From Ruminiclostridium sp. (GTDB lineage: Bacteria; Bacillota_A; Clostridia; Oscillospirales; Ruminococcaceae): a DNA stretch of 39,972 nt. This document shows positions 7,633 to 16,347 of this stretch, piece after piece; the stretch's first letter is position 1, and the number at the start of each line of letters is the position of its first letter. A program made the translations under genes and the position numbers. The notes under the pieces are model-generated. The model was given only the letters and a program-made list of their open reading frames with translations. It searched no databases and was not told the DNA's origin. Location of the stretch: the NCBI GenBank assembly GCA_017550775.1, contig JAFZOA010000700.1, positions 1 through 39,972 of the forward strand. Reading direction: 5' to 3'.

Positions 7633-8795
7633 TCTCCCAGCTCCTTCGCAAGCTCACTGTATGGTGAGATCATTATAATGTCACAGCTTTTGTGAACGGA
7701 AAGATCGGGTCTGTCATTATCGTTGTCGCCGATAAAGCAGACAATAACGCGCATATCGTTCCGTTCAAGCTCCCCGAGCAGCGCGTCGGTATGTATGTCC
7801 CATGACGACAGCACCAGAAACGCCATTGAGCCCTCAAATATGTCCTGCCGCCTCAGAGCCGCTTCATACAGGCGCTCGTGAGTATTCATACTGCTGAACG
7901 CGATCTCGGAGACGCTGTTGTAAAACTCCTCGAACTTATGAGTGTTCTCCGCAGTAAGGCGCACCATTTCCTGCGCAAGATGATACTCCGCGGCGCAGAT
8001 ATTGTTCCTGCTGAAATAGTATGATACCGCAAGCGCTACTTCGAGTATCTTGTTTTCCGCCGGGATGAACTCCGGCAGCGCAGTGCCGCTCCTGAACGTG
8101 TCCGTTATTATAGCTATCTCCTGATGATCGGAGCCGGTAAGGTTCCTCGTCATAAGGCTGCCTGTTCTCGCAGACTGGCTCCAGTTTATGAACCTGCGGT
8201 CATCGCCGGGAACATATTCTCGGCTTATGACATCGAGCTCCGACCTGCTGTGCTCCGACTCACGCACCGCGTCGGAAAGCTCGATATCCCCGAGCGTATC
8301 TATCTTTATGAGCTGCGGCTTCACAACGGCATGGATGCACTCTTTGTTCCTGTACCTTATCCTGAACAGCCGGAAAAAGTCCTGTATCTCGATAGCTCTT
8401 ATACCGATCTCATATTCGCCCCGGTACCGGCAGATAAGCCTTGTTTCCATTTCTATCCTTGTTCCGGGCTTAAGCTCATATTCGGTCTCGTCGTCAAGGT
8501 CGGTGATAGTCGAAAATTCCGTAAAAAACCTTACCCGTATGCCGACGAACTGAAGCGGGCATTCGTTCACCAGTGCGAAACGATATCGCACCGGCTCGTT
8601 TACGGAAACGAATCTCTGCTCAAGATTCTGGTAGACGTGGAAAAGCATATATACGGCGAACAGGTAAAGACCCGAAACGACGGGAACAAGAGTCATCAGC
8701 GCGAAAAAGCCGTAGGCAACCGCCCCGCCCCTGAAGCTTATCCCTATGATCGACAGCAACCACAGGCACGACCATATAATTCTGTTTCTTCTCAT
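7629..8795 (-). CDS. DUF58 domain protein
   Basis: The 388-residue protein has two N-terminal membrane helices (about 8-50), a beta-rich region, and the DUF58 core with YVPGDDRRFINWSQSARTGS and LMTRNL (about 210-235). It ends in a von-Willebrand-A-like half. DUF58 proteins pair with MoxR ATPases, which are thought to act as chaperones on the VWA-like fold. The start has AGAGG six bases upstream. It lies 85 bases after the moxR stop and overlaps the transglutaminase gene by four bases. Confidence 0.92.
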   Translation of the reverse strand: MRRNRIIWSCLWLLSIIGISFRGGAVAYGFFALMTLVPVVSGLYLFAVYMLFHVYQNLEQRFVSVNEPVRYRFALVNECPLQFVGIRVRFFTEFSTITDLDDETEYELKPGTRIEMETRLICRYRGEYEIGIRAIEIQDFFRLFRIRYRNKECIHAVVKPQLIKIDTLGDIELSDAVRESEHSRSELDVISREYVPGDDRRFINWSQSARTGSLMTRNLTGSDHQEIAIITDTFRSGTALPEFIPAENKILEVALAVSYYFSRNNICAAEYHLAQEMVRLTAENTHKFEEFYNSVSEIAFSSMNTHERLYEAALRRQDIFEGSMAFLVLSSWDIHTDALLGELERNDMRVIVCFIGDNDNDRPDLSVHKSCDIIMISPYSELAKELGE

Positions 8796-8880
8796 ACAAA
8801 CCTCTGATATTACAGTATATCACGGGCAAACGCCGGCAGGATCCCACGCGCGCGGGACAGCACATAACGCTCCGGCACCG

Positions 8881-9798
8881 TCACAGCGGGAGCTTTGTAT
8901 CCCGGATAAGCCTCTGTAAAACCTCGTCCTTGTTCTCCCTGGCGATCCTCGCCTCGGAGGTGAGGGTGAGCCTGTGTCCGAGGACGAACGGCGCGACAGC
9001 CTTTATATCGTCCGGCTTCACAAAGTCACGCCCGTCAATGAATGCCTTTGCCTGCGACGCTTTCACGAGGTCAAGCACGGCTCTCGGGCTCGCACCGAGC
9101 ACGAACCGCTTTTCGTTTCTTGTCATATCCGCTATGTTCCGGGCATAGCGGATCACCTCGTCCTTGATCGTTACGCCCGCAACCTTCTTCTTTATGTCAA
9201 CTACATCTTCGGAGGATATCACGCTCTATACGGTATCTATTGTCTTGCCGGCAAGCATATTCTTCGTCATACGGAGCTCTTCGGCTTCATCGGGGTATTC
9301 GACGGTGAGCTTCATCATGAATCTGTCTATCTGCGCTTCGGGGAGCGGGTATGTCCCCATGAACTCGACAGGGTTCTGCGTCGCTATTACCATGAACGGC
9401 TGCGGGAGCTTGTGCTTTACTCCGCTCACGGTTGTCTGACCCTCCGCCATGGCTTCAAGAAGGCTCGCCTGAGTTTTGGGAGAGGTACGGTTGATCTCGT
9501 CCGCAAGCACGATCTGGTGCATTATCGCGCCCTCGCGGTACTCAAACTCGCCGGTCTTCATATTGAATATCTCAGTCCCCATTACGTCGGTAGGAAGCGT
9601 ATCCGGGGTGAACTGGATACGTCCGAAGTCGCACTTTACCGATCTTGCGACGGTGGACGCAAGTGTGGTCTTACCTACCCCGGGAATGCCTTCCAACAAT
9701 ATATGCCCTCCGGAAAACAGGCAGATAAGGAGGTTCTCTATGGTTTCTTCTTTTCCGACGAAGTATTCGCTTATGTGTTTTTTCAGCTTGTTTATCAT
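8881..9798 (-). pseudogene. MoxR-family AAA+ ATPase interrupted by an in-frame TAG
   Basis: Read through, this is a 305-residue MoxR ATPase of normal length. It has Walker A GIPGVGKTTLA (about 38-48), Walker B VLADEINRTSP (about 97-107), a sensor-1 region ATQNPVE and the DRFMMK arginine-finger segment. After codon 190 the frame meets TAG at 9226-9228, between IDTV and SVISSEDV. The remaining 114 codons give an intact C-terminal lid domain. There is no shift of frame. A GTG two codons after the TAG could restart translation and give the AAA core and lid as separate chains, but I see no strong ribosome site for it. The start has AGGAG eight bases upstream. Homologues usually carry Glu or Gln near this position, one base from TAG. 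It is a nonsense mutation, read-through or a base error. Confidence 0.88.
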
Positions 9799-9887
9799 TG
9801 ACAGTTCTCCTTCCGGGTCGGTCTGCGATATACGGACAGTTCCGTCACCCGCGCCGACAGCCGATACTTATTTGTCTTACAGAAAGC

Positions 9888-9916
9888 ATTATACCACAAA
9901 TCGTTCCTGTTTGCAA
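9888..9916 (-). promoter_or_regulatory. Sigma-A promoter of the moxR-DUF58-transglutaminase operon
   Basis: TTGCAA (9911-9916) and TATAAT (9888-9893) on the minus strand with a 17-base spacer. The leader to the ATG at 9798 is about 85 bases. Confidence 0.82.
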
Positions 9917-10022
9917 CAGTCAGATAAGAACAGTTCCGGCGGGTGCTTTGGACATTGTACACAACGAAGCAAAGACGATCAAGCGGAGATTTGCTTTATC
10001 TTACAAAGATATATGTGACCCG

Positions 10023-10051
10023 TTGACAACGCAAAACAATTGTGATATATT
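10023..10051 (+). promoter_or_regulatory. Sigma-A promoter of the tetR operon
   Basis: TTGACA (10023-10028) and TATATT (10046-10051) on the plus strand with a 17-base spacer. The -10 box is overlapped by the operator palindrome. Confidence 0.85.
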
Positions 10052-10066
10052 GAACATAGGTTCAAT
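10049..10066. promoter_or_regulatory. Probable TetR operator (inverted repeat)
   Basis: ATTGAAC (10049-10055) and GTTCAAT (10060-10066) are perfect inverted arms around a four-base centre. They overlap the -10 box and the transcription start, where a bound repressor would block initiation. A further half-site GTTCAAC sits at 10075-10081. Autoregulation by the adjacent TetR protein is inferred. Confidence 0.75.
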
Positions 10067-10099
10067 GAATTAACGTTCAACAAATAAAGGAGGTCCGGC

Positions 10100-10669
10100 A
10101 TGACACGAAAGGAACAGAAGGAACTGCGGCAGAAGCAGATAATGTTCAAAGCGCTGGAGCTGTTCGTGACGAAAGGCTTTTCGGAGACAAAGATCTCCGA
10201 TATCGCCGAGGCGCTCGGTATCAGCGTGGGGCTGCTGTTCCACTACTACGAGTCGAAGGAAAAGCTTTGTCTGGAGCTTGTCAGAATGGGCGTGGAAGGC
10301 ACTAAAATGTCCGAACAGGCGACATTCGGCGACCCTCTGGAATACTTCGGGAAAACGCTTGAAGGTCTGCTTCACGCGGCATCGGAGCAGCCCTGGGTAT
10401 GTCAGATGTTCGTGCTCATGGCGCAGGCACAGAGGGCGGGAATGCCGGAGGAGATACGCGCGCTCGCCCTTACCGTCGATCAGATACGGTTCTCGGCAGA
10501 GCTGATAAAGCAAGGGCAGGAAACGGGCTCCATACGGGACGGCGACCCTCTCGCGCTCTCGAACGCGTTCTGGTGCAGCGTACAGGGCATCATGGAATAC
10601 CACGCGGCGGTGCCGGATATACCGCTTCCCGAAACGGAATGGATACTTGACATACTGAGAAAGGACTGA
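10100..10669 (+). CDS. TetR-family transcriptional regulator
   Basis: The 189-residue protein has a TetR N-terminal helix-turn-helix (about 10-57): FVTKGFSETKISDIAEALGI is the start of the DNA-binding helices and is followed by FHYYESKEKL. The C-terminal ligand-binding domain is variable, so the inducer is unknown. AAAGGAGG lies seven bases before the ATG. The FAD oxidoreductase starts five bases after its stop, so the two form an operon. The operator at 10049-10066 suggests that the protein represses both genes. Confidence 0.93.
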   Translation: MTRKEQKELRQKQIMFKALELFVTKGFSETKISDIAEALGISVGLLFHYYESKEKLCLELVRMGVEGTKMSEQATFGDPLEYFGKTLEGLLHAASEQPWVCQMFVLMAQAQRAGMPEEIRALALTVDQIRFSAELIKQGQETGSIRDGDPLALSNAFWCSVQGIMEYHAAVPDIPLPETEWILDILRKD

Positions 10670-10674
10670 ATGAT

Positions 10675-12159
10675 ATGAAAAAGAAGATAGTTATAATCGG
10701 CGGCGGCATAGGAGGACTTTCCGCGGGGATATACGCACTCAGAGCGGGTCACGACGCGGAGATATACGAGAAGAACCATATCGCGGGCGGCGAATGTATG
10801 GGCTGGAACAGAAACGGCTGTCACATCGACAACTGCATACACTGGCTCACCGGCACCGACAGCAGCACCTCTCTCTGGCAGGTATGGAACACCCTCGGCG
10901 CTATCGACAATGACACCGTTTACGCAAAGACGGAGAAGTTCTATTCAAGCAGGCTTGACGGCAAGGAAGCGACCCTCTGGAAAGACCTCGACAGAACGGA
11001 AAAGGAGCTTATCGCCCTTTCTCACGAGGACGAGTCGGAGATCAGAAAGCTCATTCAGCACGTCAGGTACGCGGAGAGCTGCACCATACCGGTCGATAAG
11101 CCCATGGACATGATGACGGTCGGCGACTACATAAAAATGGGAAAAAGCATGGCGAATATGCCGAAGGTCATGAAGGAGTACGGCAAGATCGACCTTACCG
11201 CCCTCGGCGCGAGATTTCACTCTCCGCTGCTCAGAAAAATGATGACCGACTACCTTCCGCCGGACTACACCGCCTACTCCTTCCTCGTGTCCTATGCAAC
11301 TATCACAAGCGGCAACGGCGAGATCCCGATAGGCGGCTCGCTCGCTATGACCAACCGGATCATCAGGCGGTTCACGGACATGGGAGGAAAGCTTCACACG
11401 AACTCGCCGGTAAAGAGCATCATCATTGAGAACGGCACCGCAAAGGGGATAGAGCTTGAAAACGGAGAAAAAGTGAACGCAGACGAAGTGATCTCCGCGG
11501 TGGATACAAGCTTTCTGTTCGGCAGGCTACTTGACCGGTCGTACACCCCGAAGGACTGGGCGTCGGCTTACGGAAGCAGCAGGAGCTATCCCGTGATAAG
11601 CGGCTTCCAGCTCGCGTTCGTCACCGACGACAGCTTCTCCGGCGAAGATACGATCTTCTTCGGCTGCGACCCGATAAAGATCGGAAGCCGCAGCTTTGAC
11701 AGAGTATATGTGAAGAACTACGGCTACGACAAGAGCTTCGCGCCTGAGGGCAAGACCGTGATACAGACGAACATTTCTCAGTCCGACGAGGACTTTCTCT
11801 ACTGGAAGAGCCTGTCGAAGGACGAATACAAGGCGAAGAAGAAAGAGCTTGCCGACGCGGTCACAGCGCGGGTAATAAAGGAGTTCCCGGAGCTTGAAGG
11901 CAAACTTACCCTGCTCGACTGCTGGACTCCGCTCACCTACGAGCGTTACTGCAACGCTTATCACGGCGGGTATATGGCGTTCGTCACAAAGCCCGGTGTG
12001 AAGGCGATCAAATGCAAGGGAACGGTAAGGGGGATTAAGAACCTCTACATCGCCGGACAGTGGATCATGAGCCCGGGCGGACTTCCCGTGGCGGCGGCTT
12101 CCGGCAAGTTCGCGGTACAGCGCATTCTGAAGAAGGAAAAGCGTTCCGTCGTAATATGA
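10675..12159 (+). CDS. Phytoene-desaturase-like FAD-dependent oxidoreductase
   Basis: The 494-residue protein opens with the FAD-binding Rossmann motif IIGGGIGGLSAGIYALRAGH (about 6-25) and an acidic residue near 30. It ends with the second FAD segment LYIAGQWIMSPGGLPVAAAS (about 458-477). This matches the phytoene dehydrogenase/CrtN-like amine-oxidase superfamily, which oxidises or isomerises carotenoid- or lipid-like substrates. No carotenoid synthase is nearby, so the substrate is not assigned. It is the second gene of the TetR operon and probably under its control. Confidence 0.85.
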   Translation: MKKKIVIIGGGIGGLSAGIYALRAGHDAEIYEKNHIAGGECMGWNRNGCHIDNCIHWLTGTDSSTSLWQVWNTLGAIDNDTVYAKTEKFYSSRLDGKEATLWKDLDRTEKELIALSHEDESEIRKLIQHVRYAESCTIPVDKPMDMMTVGDYIKMGKSMANMPKVMKEYGKIDLTALGARFHSPLLRKMMTDYLPPDYTAYSFLVSYATITSGNGEIPIGGSLAMTNRIIRRFTDMGGKLHTNSPVKSIIIENGTAKGIELENGEKVNADEVISAVDTSFLFGRLLDRSYTPKDWASAYGSSRSYPVISGFQLAFVTDDSFSGEDTIFFGCDPIKIGSRSFDRVYVKNYGYDKSFAPEGKTVIQTNISQSDEDFLYWKSLSKDEYKAKKKELADAVTARVIKEFPELEGKLTLLDCWTPLTYERYCNAYHGGYMAFVTKPGVKAIKCKGTVRGIKNLYIAGQWIMSPGGLPVAAASGKFAVQRILKKEKRSVVI

Positions 12160-12242
12160 TCTTAGTGGAAGGCTTTGGACAAAACGCAGATATTTATGCC
12201 TGATATCCGCATCGGCATAACAGTAAACGGAGCACCATACTT

Positions 12243-13220
12243 ATGCATAAAACAGGAAAACATCGAATAATAAAAGCCGCTGTAATTACGACGGCGGCGC
12301 TCATACTTCTTGAACTGATACTAAGTATCGTTCTTGTGTTCTTCGCGATAGGAAGCTTTGACGGCATGGAGAATATAGTCGACGCACCGAGAGTTTACAC
12401 CGATGAGGCAAGAGCTGTCGTTGAACGCAACATCTCCGAAATAACCGCAAAAACCGATCTCTGGTACGCACAGTCAGAAGTGACCGAGGTGAGCGTAACA
12501 GCCGATGACGGGGCAGTTATGTATGCGGATATGATAACAGCGGAGAACAGCCACAGGTGGGCGATACTTCTTCACGGCTATAAGCGCACAAGAGAGCGGG
12601 TGCGCAATTACGCCGGATACTACGCGCAACAGGGCTTCAATACCTTGCTCCCCGATCTGCGGGGACACGGGAAAAGCGAGGGCGCATTCATCGGAATGGG
12701 CTGGCTCGACAGGAAGGATATCATTAAGTGGACAGAGTTCATAGTTTCGCGCGATCCGGAAGCCGAGATCGTACTGCACGGCGTTTCCATGGGCGGTGCC
12801 GCGGCTATGATGACTTCCGGCGAGAAGCTCTCTGCAAACGTCAAAGCCGTTATATCCGACTGCGGCTACACTTCGGTATGGGAGCAGTTCGCAAACGTGA
12901 CGAAAAGCTATACGGGACTTCCGGAGTTTCCGCTTATGTACACCGCAAGCTTTTTCGCAAAGCTTTTCGCGGGGTATTCCTATGAAGAGGCTTCCTCTCT
13001 CGAACAGGTCAGAAGATCCGCTCTGCCGATACTGTTCATTCACGGAAAAGGAGATACTTTCGTTTACCCGGAAATGGCGGAGCGGCTTTATGAGGCTCAC
13101 CCGAACGGCGAGCTTCTGCTTGTTGACGAGGCCGCGCACGGTCAGGCGATGTACTATTCGCCGGATGAGTATTTCACGGCTGTGTTCGGCTTCATCGACA
13201 GGTATACGGTATCGCCGTAA
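12243..13220 (+). CDS. Membrane-anchored alpha/beta hydrolase
   Basis: The 325-residue protein has one N-terminal membrane helix (about 11-37), and an alpha/beta-hydrolase fold outside it. The nucleophile elbow is HGVSMGG with Ser182. The oxyanion region is LLHGYKRTR. The likely acid is Asp271 (HGKGDTFV) and the likely base His299 (DEAAHGQAM). It resembles BAAT/YfhR-like esterases or peptidases; the substrate is unknown. It lies 83 bases after the oxidoreductase on the same strand, with a weak hairpin (ATGCC...GGCAT, about 12197-12219) between. CGGAG lies well before the ATG. It may belong to the TetR operon. Confidence 0.88.
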   Translation: MHKTGKHRIIKAAVITTAALILLELILSIVLVFFAIGSFDGMENIVDAPRVYTDEARAVVERNISEITAKTDLWYAQSEVTEVSVTADDGAVMYADMITAENSHRWAILLHGYKRTRERVRNYAGYYAQQGFNTLLPDLRGHGKSEGAFIGMGWLDRKDIIKWTEFIVSRDPEAEIVLHGVSMGGAAAMMTSGEKLSANVKAVISDCGYTSVWEQFANVTKSYTGLPEFPLMYTASFFAKLFAGYSYEEASSLEQVRRSALPILFIHGKGDTFVYPEMAERLYEAHPNGELLLVDEAAHGQAMYYSPDEYFTAVFGFIDRYTVSP

Positions 13221-13245
13221 CGGGATATACCGTGAATGTGTATCA

Positions 13246-14442
13246 TTACAGCGTGTGAAACGCAGTGTTCAGGTGACCGTCCACAGTCACCATTCCGACT
13301 ATATTCTTTCCGTACGATACCACCGGAGGCACGAATACCAGGTCGGTAAGCTCATACTTTCCGTATGTCGTGGGAATGTCAAGGCGAGTTAAGTTCGTGA
13401 TACTGAGGTCTTTGGTGTTCTCGCCGTACCCGAGCAGCCTTGCGAGCTTCGCCGTTGTCCTGCTGTGGAAATACCCGGCAAACTCAAGATTCACCGCGTC
13501 AACGAGAGTCGGGTCAAATTCGCTCATAAAGCGCAGGACGAGATACCTGCTGCTGTTGTCCCGAAGCTTACTTTTCATCATGCCGTCGATGACAGCGGCG
13601 TTCCCGGCAAGCGTTTTCCCCGCGTCATAGCGGTACTTCACCGATATCCCGGTTGCCTGGTTACTCATCGTCCTGTTGCCGTCAAGCCGTCCGTCAACGG
13701 CAAGTCCCACGTCCTGCACACTATGTGACCCGCATATCATCTCCGCGATAGTGTAGGACGTGAACCCTATCCCGTTCGCCTTGCATTCGCTAAGCTTTTC
13801 GTTCAGAGCATCGCTTCCGGTGACCTCATTTCTGACGACAGAGCGGTGCGTCTCCCAGAATTTCTCATAAGCGGCATTCATGTCCTCAAAGCCGAAAACT
13901 CTGCGCTCCTTCCGCCACCTTCTGTTGTAAGTCTTCACGATCAGTGACGCAAGAAAAGACATCTTCACATCCTGCGGGAGCGTCTCTCGCGTCAGGAAGA
14001 CCGCCTTCCGGTATTCCGGCTTTTCGCCGTTCAGCGCTTTCAGGAACGCCTCAATGAAGTAGCAGAGCGATTTCCCGTCACCGCCGAGGTGATGCATTAG
14101 AAAGCATATCTTCATTCCTTCCGGCTCGGCAAGCGAAACGAAGCATCGCAGGAATTCCCCGTCCTCAAGCCTGAAACGAAGCCGCTCCTGCTCTTTTATC
14201 AGCTCCGCCAGCTCGAACTTTCCGAAGGTGATACTGTTCGCGCTCCCGTCACAGCTGTCGTAGAATGCGTCGCCGTTCCCGTCGATCACGACCTTACAGT
14301 TCAGTATCTCGAACGCTCCGACAGCCTCCTTGAAAGCGGCGGCAAGCTCCTGTTCAGAGGCTTGCCCGTTCACGGTGATCTGCATCGAGATCATCATGTT
14401 CACGTCGAACAGGTCGCCGCGCTCTGTCTCTATCTTATACAT
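13246..14442 (-). CDS. Stand-alone condensation-domain-like acyltransferase
   Basis: The 398-residue protein has the motif HHLGGDG (His117-Gly123). This matches the HHxxxDG active site of the condensation / chloramphenicol-acetyltransferase superfamily, in which the second His takes a proton from the acceptor. No adenylation or carrier domain is attached, so it is a free-standing acyltransferase and not an NRPS module. Relatives acylate alcohols or amines from thioester donors. Its start overlaps the stop of the SDR gene by eight bases, so the two are translationally coupled and probably work in one short lipid- or metabolite-modifying pathway. The substrates cannot be named from sequence. 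Confidence 0.75.
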   Translation of the reverse strand: MYKIETERGDLFDVNMMISMQITVNGQASEQELAAAFKEAVGAFEILNCKVVIDGNGDAFYDSCDGSANSITFGKFELAELIKEQERLRFRLEDGEFLRCFVSLAEPEGMKICFLMHHLGGDGKSLCYFIEAFLKALNGEKPEYRKAVFLTRETLPQDVKMSFLASLIVKTYNRRWRKERRVFGFEDMNAAYEKFWETHRSVVRNEVTGSDALNEKLSECKANGIGFTSYTIAEMICGSHSVQDVGLAVDGRLDGNRTMSNQATGISVKYRYDAGKTLAGNAAVIDGMMKSKLRDNSSRYLVLRFMSEFDPTLVDAVNLEFAGYFHSRTTAKLARLLGYGENTKDLSITNLTRLDIPTTYGKYELTDLVFVPPVVSYGKNIVGMVTVDGHLNTAFHTL

Positions 14443-15196
14443 AATCCTTTATCCCGTTCAGCCACATTTTCATTATCCACTTCTGCGGGAGCACCTTGCT
14501 CAGATAGTGCTCGTACTTCACGAAGAAGCTGCATACCGACATATCTTTGCCCTTTGCCGAGTCGCGCAGAGCCTGCACCGCGACACGGTTCGGAGAGACG
14601 AGTCCCGGGAACTTCACCGGCTTGCCGTTATACTCCTTTTGCAGCATTTCCGTGTCTATCCAGCCGGGACACACCGCGGTACAGGTGATGCCGGTGCCTT
14701 TCAGCTCCACATTCAGAGCACGCGAATACGACCGCACGAACACCTTGCTCGCGGCATAGAGGTTTATGTACGGGACGGGCTGGAACGACGACGCGGAGGA
14801 AATGTTCAGTATGCGAGCGCCCGCCGACATGAACGGGATAGCATATCCGCACAGCAGACACACCGCCTTGCAGTTTATGTCAATCGTACTCGTTATCTCG
14901 TCGGCGGTGAAATCGCTGTACTTCCCCATTTTTCCCGTGCCCGCGTTGTTTATCAGAACTCTGATATCCGGACGCTCACTTTCTATCAGAGCGTGAAGCG
15001 CCGCTAAGTCTTCTGCACTGCCAAGGTCGCATCTCACGGGACGCACCCGGTCGCCGAGCTTTTCTTTCAGGCCGCTAAGCTTTTCCATGTTCCGAGCGAC
15101 TGCCCATACCGCGTCATAGTCCTCTTTCAGCAGCTCACTTACAAATTCCCGGCCGAGACCGCCGGTAGCACCGGTCACTATTGCAATTCCGGACAT
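14435..15196 (-). CDS. Short-chain dehydrogenase/reductase (SDR)
   Basis: The 253-residue protein is a classical SDR. It has the cofactor motif TGATGGLG (8-15), NNAG (83-86), a catalytic Ser in NISSASS (about 134) and YAASK (Tyr147, Lys151). It reduces or oxidises a carbonyl/alcohol with NAD(P). The ATG at 15196 is chosen because AAGGAGG lies ten bases upstream. An in-frame upstream ATG would overlap that site. It lies 108 bases after the oppC stop. The next gene, the condensation-like acyltransferase, overlaps its stop. Confidence 0.93.
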   Translation of the reverse strand: MSGIAIVTGATGGLGREFVSELLKEDYDAVWAVARNMEKLSGLKEKLGDRVRPVRCDLGSAEDLAALHALIESERPDIRVLINNAGTGKMGKYSDFTADEITSTIDINCKAVCLLCGYAIPFMSAGARILNISSASSFQPVPYINLYAASKVFVRSYSRALNVELKGTGITCTAVCPGWIDTEMLQKEYNGKPVKFPGLVSPNRVAVQALRDSAKGKDMSVCSFFVKYEHYLSKVLPQKWIMKMWLNGIKDYV

Positions 15197-15304
15197 TCGA
15201 TGTTTTCCTCCTTTATAACACATACAACAAATCCATCACTGGCCGGCAGACACTTCTTATTCTTCGGCGCAGACACGCCGTGATCCCGGATGCTTCGTTT
15301 ACGT

Positions 15305-16324
15305 TCACTCCGTCGCTTTCTTTACCCCCTCGGCTATGAGGTGACAGCCAACCATGAGGAGTATCATGATCGTCGCGGCGGGGATAAGCTTGTAGGGGTG
15401 GAGCATCGCGTTTGTGAAGCCGTCCGACAGAAGCGTGCCGAGAGAACAGGTGCCGGCGGGCATTCCGAGCCCCACAAAGCTCAAGAACGCTTCAAGGAAT
15501 ACCGCAGCGGGTATGCTCAGCATTATCTGGGTCACAAGCTTGCCGACGATGTTGGGAACAATGTCGCGGAAGATGATGTGGAAGTGTCCCGCGCCCATGG
15601 TCCTCGATGCCTGGACATATTCGAGCTGCTTTACTTTAAGCACCTCAGAGCGCGCAATAAGGCTCATCTCAAACCAGCCGGAAAGCATTAGTGCGAATAT
15701 GATCGACCCCATTCCCGGTTCAAGTACGATCATCATCAGAGTGACAACTACAAGCGTGGGTATGCTTCCGATGACATCGACTATCCTCTGCATTATGATA
15801 TCCGTGATCCCGCCGAAATAACCGGAGATTATACCGTAGTTCATTCCGATGATAAGATCCGTCGCTGTTGCGACAAGCGCGATTATAAGCGAGATACGAA
15901 GTCCCATAAAGCACCTCGCAAACAGGTCGCGGCCGAGATTGTCCGTTCCGAAAAGATAATATGTGTCTGTTATGCCAAGCTCTTCGTACTTGTTCACGGA
16001 GACGTTTCCGCTCGACATGGGGACAGACTCTGAGCCGTCGGCTATGCCCACAGAAGAAAGCACCGGTATGCGCGGAGGCAAATTCGCCCGGGCAAGCTCC
16101 TGCTCATCATAGCTGTGTCCGGAGATATAAGGACCTACTATGCTCATTATCACAAGCAGAGCTATTATTATCACGCCGAGAACGCTCGACTTATTCGCAA
16201 AAAAGCGTCTGAGAGCTTCATGCTTCACGCCGCCTATGGATTCCTTTACCGCGCTCCGGGTAAGCTCGGGCGGGGCAAGTACGAAATCTTCCTTCTGGGG
16301 TATATATGCGGTTTCGGTATTCAT
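15305..16324 (-). CDS. oppC: Peptide ABC transporter permease OppC-type
   Basis: The 339-residue protein has an N-terminal cytoplasmic segment, a first helix (about 47-66), an extracytoplasmic loop with FGTDNLGRDLFAR typical of DppC/OppC, five further helices, and the EAA loop with YVQASRTMGAGHFHIIFRD (about 233-251) that contacts the ATPases. It forms the channel with OppB. It is the last gene of the opp operon, 23 bases after oppB, with GGAGG before the ATG. The dpp/opp distinction cannot be made. Confidence 0.93.
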   Translation of the reverse strand: MNTETAYIPQKEDFVLAPPELTRSAVKESIGGVKHEALRRFFANKSSVLGVIIIALLVIMSIVGPYISGHSYDEQELARANLPPRIPVLSSVGIADGSESVPMSSGNVSVNKYEELGITDTYYLFGTDNLGRDLFARCFMGLRISLIIALVATATDLIIGMNYGIISGYFGGITDIIMQRIVDVIGSIPTLVVVTLMMIVLEPGMGSIIFALMLSGWFEMSLIARSEVLKVKQLEYVQASRTMGAGHFHIIFRDIVPNIVGKLVTQIMLSIPAAVFLEAFLSFVGLGMPAGTCSLGTLLSDGFTNAMLHPYKLIPAATIMILLMVGCHLIAEGVKKATE

Positions 16325-16347
16325 TCTTCGTTTACCTCCGTTTCACG

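Larger units (their letters stand above)
9799..10099. other. Divergent promoter region between moxR and the TetR gene
   Basis: This 301-base gap holds the moxR promoter (9888-9916, minus) and the tetR promoter with its operator (10023-10066, plus). I see no other gene in it. Confidence 0.7.
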
